The notes beneath the pieces were generated by a model. The model did not search any database. It saw nothing but the letters and a program-made list of their open reading frames with translations, and had not been told where the DNA came from. From Helicobacteraceae bacterium (GTDB lineage: Bacteria > Campylobacterota > Campylobacteria > Campylobacterales > Sulfurimonadaceae): 64,000 nucleotides of DNA. This document shows, piece after piece, positions 60,747-64,000 of this stretch (positions are counted from its first letter, which is position 1; every line of letters begins with the position of its first letter). The stretch lies in contig WTBY01000004.1 in the NCBI GenBank assembly GCA_013138865.1, positions 1-64,000 of the forward strand. Reading direction: 5' to 3'. A program made the translations under genes and the position numbers.

Positions 60747-63662
60747 CTATACATTAGCCTTTTCGTAGTTAACAGCACCATCATAAGCGTACTGATTACC
60801 ATCCCATAAACCACCAAATTTAAGGTGACCCCAGCCATCTGTCATCTCTAATAAGTTAAGAGAACAAGGAACAACCTCATTATGACCTTTGTTAAATTTA
60901 TACATGTACGGTTCCCAACCATGTTCAAGAACTAAACCATCTGCTGGAGCAGAAGAGCTTAGTTTTGCCATTGCAAAGAACTCACCAAGTTTGTTAAATA
61001 CACGGATAGTATCGCCATCAGCAATACCTTTATTTGCAGCAACAACACGGTTAAGTTGAATTGCTGGAACACCACGTTGAAGACGTAACAGTGTACGACT
61101 TGTTCTGTAGTTAGAGTGAATACCCCATCTAGCATGTGGCGTCATAAGAACATAAGGATGCTCAGCAGTATCAGGACGAATTCCTTCCATACCTGTATTT
61201 ACACCACCAGTCATTCTTAAAAAGTACTCATGATCAACATAAAATGTTTGACGACCACTCATAGTATGAAGTTTTTGAAACTTATACAAGTGGTTTTCAT
61301 TAGAGTTGTAAGGACGATCAGCATACAGTGGAGATGTTTGAGCAGCTTTTTCATTAATTAAAAGGAAACCGCCAGCTTCATACATTTTTTCCATTGTCCA
61401 AGGCTCATACTGCTCACATTTTTCTAATGCAGCTTGAAGTGCCATTTTGTCTGTTCCTAAATAAACTTCACCTTCACCCTCTGACTCTTCATCAGTATTA
61501 GTATACTCTTTGTGGAATATAGTAAGGTCATGGAAACCTGGTTTACAGTAACGTTTATTATCAACTGGTTTAGCTTTAGCTATATTTTCAGGACGATTAG
61601 CAATCTCTTCTAGTTTCTTAGCAAGAAGTGTAAACATACTCCACTCATCCATAGCTTCACCAACAGGCTTAAGGTTTGCAACTGGCTGAGCCAAGTTTGT
61701 AAATCTATGGTAACCCGGAGATGTACGTAGATCGTATACCTCGTAGTGAGATTTAGCGGGTAAAAGAATATCTGCCCACTGTGCAGTATCATTTATTCTA
61801 TAATCAACATAAGTCCAGTGCTTCATTCTTTTTAAGAATGCTTTTTTGTACTCTTGACCTTTATTACGACGGAAACGTGAATCAGCAACTATGATCGCAG
61901 TATCTGGTAACCAGTAAGGTTTAACAACATTACCTTTTCCAGCATGTGGCTCCATGTTACCTTTATCTTCGTAACCCTCTTTGAATAGCTCTTCTAAAAC
62001 AGAAACATACTCATCTTTACTCATACCATTTTGAGCACGTTTTACGTCATCATCATTAAAGTATTTCTTGAATGTTTCCATCTCGTCACCAAGCATAAAC
62101 TCTCCAACAAAACCAGAACCAAAACGTGGTGAATATTTACCACTGAAACCTGAAAGTGCACCTAAGCCTGAAAGAGAAAACTCATTTTCAGTATTTAAAC
62201 CACCATAAGGACCCATACGTCCTGTAAGACCTAAGATTGAAGAGATATTCCATAAAGACATAATACCATTGAAGTATTTGTTTAGTGAGAAACCTGTAGT
62301 TACCTCAACAACTTTAGGAATAGCAATTTCACGTGCTAGTTCACGTGTAACATCAGGATGAACACCTGTTTTTGCTTGTGTAGCTTCTGGGCTAAATTTA
62401 GCTGCAGATACTTTAAGAAGTTCAAAAACTGTAGTTAACTCACGCTCATGTCCGTGCATATCAGTTACTTTGTAAGTACCTTCAAGTGCAGGATCAATTC
62501 CAAGCTCATCTAAACGAAGTGAATGGTTATCACTACCTTCAGTACCTGGCATTAAAGCGATAGCATTAGTTTTTGTATTCCAAGAGTAGAATTGCTCTTC
62601 AAATTTATGATGATCTTCTTTATTTTCAGCATGTTCCATATCTGAACGACGTAACATTTTTCCAGTTTTAGTATCAACTAAGAAAGTGTTATCAGTATAT
62701 GTTTTAACAAATTCAGGTTTAAATAGTTTTTCGTTAAGAATAACATTAATAACACTCATTGCTAAAATATTATCTGTACCAGCTTTAATAGGAATCCATA
62801 AGTCAGCAGATTTAGCAGTTGCATTAAATTCAGGAGTAATTACAATGATTTTAGCACCATTATATTTACCTTCCCAAACAAAGTGAGCATCAGGAATACG
62901 AGAAACTGAAGGGTTACCACCCCACATTACAGCTGTATCAACAGTGTACATAAAGTCCCAAGTACAACCCATATTACCCTCACCATATGCAACAGCAGCA
63001 CCAGAGAACATGTCTCCTAGGTAAGATGATGGATAAATACGGTTAGCAGAAAGCTGTGTACCAAAACGAAGTGGAGCACCACGACGACCTTCAGTTAAAA
63101 GACCTGTACCAGCCTGAATAAGAAGTTTATCTGGACCACGATCTTCATCTGTCATAACGTCGAAAAGATTTTGTGCAACTTCTTCTGCTGCATCGTCCCA
63201 ACTAACTCTTGTCCATTTACCTTCACCACGAGCAGTTCCCGGAGTTCTTTTCATTGGATAAAGAATACGATCTTTTTGGTACATTACTTGTGAATGCTGT
63301 ACACCTTTGTTACAACCACGAGGATTAAAGTCAGGGATTTTAGCATTAATTACAGGGTAACGTGCTGATTGATTTTCACGTGTTACAACACCATTATGAG
63401 ACCAAATTTCCCATGCACAGTTACCTTGACAGTTTACACAGTGATAAGCAAAACCATGTTCAGCTTTAACACCATATGTGAATGCAAATTCATTTCTATA
63501 CATCTCTTCAGTATAGTTAGTATTTGGATAGTCATTTTTTCCATTCTCAACAGAAATAACATTTGTTTTAGCAAATAAACTACCTTGAGAAGCAACCAAT
63601 GCAGCACTCATTCCTGAAACTTTCAGAAAATCTCTACGTTTATTATTCATTACTTTTGTCAT
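60747..63662 (-). CDS. Type II DMSO reductase-family molybdopterin catalytic (alpha) subunit, Tat-exported
   Basis: A 971-residue protein. A twin-arginine signal is at the start (KRRDFLKVSG, residues 8-17). The FS0 cluster site is His74-x3-Cys78-x3-Cys82-x34-Cys117, the His-containing form of type II enzymes (NarG, DdhA, SerA, PcrA, EbdA). Asp217 in SYLGDMFSG is a plausible Mo ligand. The molybdopterin domain and C-terminal MopB region (HARWGIHSNYRTS) follow. GGGAGG precedes ATG 63662. The export signal and haem partner place it in the periplasm. The substrate cannot be assigned; a rhodanese gene directly upstream points to a sulfur compound. Confidence 0.92.
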   Translation of the reverse strand: MTKVMNNKRRDFLKVSGMSAALVASQGSLFAKTNVISVENGKNDYPNTNYTEEMYRNEFAFTYGVKAEHGFAYHCVNCQGNCAWEIWSHNGVVTRENQSARYPVINAKIPDFNPRGCNKGVQHSQVMYQKDRILYPMKRTPGTARGEGKWTRVSWDDAAEEVAQNLFDVMTDEDRGPDKLLIQAGTGLLTEGRRGAPLRFGTQLSANRIYPSSYLGDMFSGAAVAYGEGNMGCTWDFMYTVDTAVMWGGNPSVSRIPDAHFVWEGKYNGAKIIVITPEFNATAKSADLWIPIKAGTDNILAMSVINVILNEKLFKPEFVKTYTDNTFLVDTKTGKMLRRSDMEHAENKEDHHKFEEQFYSWNTKTNAIALMPGTEGSDNHSLRLDELGIDPALEGTYKVTDMHGHERELTTVFELLKVSAAKFSPEATQAKTGVHPDVTRELAREIAIPKVVEVTTGFSLNKYFNGIMSLWNISSILGLTGRMGPYGGLNTENEFSLSGLGALSGFSGKYSPRFGSGFVGEFMLGDEMETFKKYFNDDDVKRAQNGMSKDEYVSVLEELFKEGYEDKGNMEPHAGKGNVVKPYWLPDTAIIVADSRFRRNKGQEYKKAFLKRMKHWTYVDYRINDTAQWADILLPAKSHYEVYDLRTSPGYHRFTNLAQPVANLKPVGEAMDEWSMFTLLAKKLEEIANRPENIAKAKPVDNKRYCKPGFHDLTIFHKEYTNTDEESEGEGEVYLGTDKMALQAALEKCEQYEPWTMEKMYEAGGFLLINEKAAQTSPLYADRPYNSNENHLYKFQKLHTMSGRQTFYVDHEYFLRMTGGVNTGMEGIRPDTAEHPYVLMTPHARWGIHSNYRTSRTLLRLQRGVPAIQLNRVVAANKGIADGDTIRVFNKLGEFFAMAKLSSSAPADGLVLEHGWEPYMYKFNKGHNEVVPCSLNLLEMTDGWGHLKFGGLWDGNQYAYDGAVNYEKANV

Positions 63663-63672
63663 ATGACCTCCC

Positions 63673-64000
63673 TTATCTTTCTATTGGTAAGCTCATAGCG
63701 TTACCCCATGTATCCCAACTACCAGTATAAACTTTAACGTTTTTATACCCTAGTAGTTGTAATCCAACAATAATTTCAGAACTTCTACCTGCACCAACAT
63801 GACAGTAAGCATAGATTTTTTTGTCTGGAGTGATATTGTAAGACTTGAATACTTTATCTAGTTCAGCTGCTGATTTAAATGATTTTTTATTATCAATATC
63901 AGAAACTTTTTTCCATTCAAGAAGTGTTGCACCTGGAATATGTCCACCACGTGCTACGTTATCCATTTTTCTTTGACCAATTATTTCAGCCATACCACGA
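63673..64000 (-). CDS. Rhodanese-type sulfurtransferase, C-terminal part (partial at window edge)
   Basis: The C-terminal rhodanese domain: RGGHIPGATLLEW and the active-site loop YCHVGAGRSSE with the persulfide Cys near 80 residues into the visible frame, then GYKNVKVYTGSWDTWGN. The codons before the first visible Met (63993) read Arg-Gly, which fits the DxR motif of the domain. That Met is therefore internal and the gene continues beyond the window. It lies ten bases upstream of the alpha subunit gene and is very probably in the same operon. It may transfer sulfane sulfur to or from the enzyme substrate. Confidence 0.85.
   Translation of the reverse strand, partial: RGMAEIIGQRKMDNVARGGHIPGATLLEWKKVSDIDNKKSFKSAAELDKVFKSYNITPDKKIYAYCHVGAGRSSEIIVGLQLLGYKNVKVYTGSWDTWGNAMSLPIER

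Overview
The window is low-GC DNA typical of a free-living, motile Campylobacterota (Epsilonproteobacteria), most likely a Sulfurimonas-like sulfur or nitrogen chemolithotroph. Reasons: two tandem flagellins next to a Maf (DUF115) flagellin glycosyltransferase; a comM-def-GGDEF-clpP-tig block; folE and fliI of campylobacterial type; and a periplasmic type II molybdenum oxidoreductase beside its own maturation genes. No rRNA, tRNA, CRISPR array or intact insertion sequence was recognised.

1-18.6 kb (minus strand): one long set of tightly overlapping genes running from maf (18.6 kb) off the left edge. It encodes maf, two radical SAM/SPASM proteins, a GalE-like epimerase, a split transketolase, a sulfotransferase-like protein, two methyltransferases, an SDR, two sugar nucleotidyltransferases and an HldE-like bifunctional protein with reversed domain order. 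In its middle (5.1-10.1 kb) lie counterparts of all four Campylobacter jejuni enzymes for O-methyl phosphoramidate (MeOPN) donor synthesis: glutamine kinase, phosphoglutamine cytidylyltransferase, gamma-glutamyl-CDP-amidate hydrolase and CDP-amidate kinase. In C. jejuni this group decorates the capsule. Here the operon starts at a sigma28-like promoter whose -10 matches that of a flagellin gene, so a phosphoramidate-bearing flagellar glycan is a reasonable hypothesis.

18.7-23.2 kb: two tandem HEPN/MNT toxin-antitoxin modules, one with a truncated HEPN gene, then two 504-residue flagellins, one behind a sigma54-like and one behind a sigma28-like promoter.

23.4-44.2 kb: mainly core genes. These are topA, a phosphodiesterase, a biotin synthase that lacks one expected auxiliary-cluster cysteine, a cation/proton antiporter, an AMMECR1-MEMO pair, a TetR regulator, a CZB chemoreceptor, a YeiH-type transporter, comM, def, a degenerate GGDEF protein, clpP, tig, an RND exporter/porin/LolA-like operon with a divergent TetR gene, and a DHH phosphoesterase.

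44.2-53 kb: accessory DNA. It holds a (AACC)14 tract, a fibronectin-III gene remnant with its terminator, an uncharacterised four-gene envelope operon (membrane protein, two secreted VWA-like paralogues, OmpA-like lipoprotein), folE, a ParE-type toxin-antitoxin operon with a partial MNT fusion, a HEAT-repeat protein and small or decayed genes.

53-64 kb: fliI, then on the minus strand moeA-moaE-moaD-ferredoxin-torD and, separated by a terminator, a rhodanese/alpha/beta/haem-subunit operon for a Tat-exported type II DMSO-reductase-family enzyme. The neighbouring genes supply molybdopterin synthesis and a TorD chaperone. Its substrate cannot be read from sequence; the rhodanese suggests a sulfur compound.
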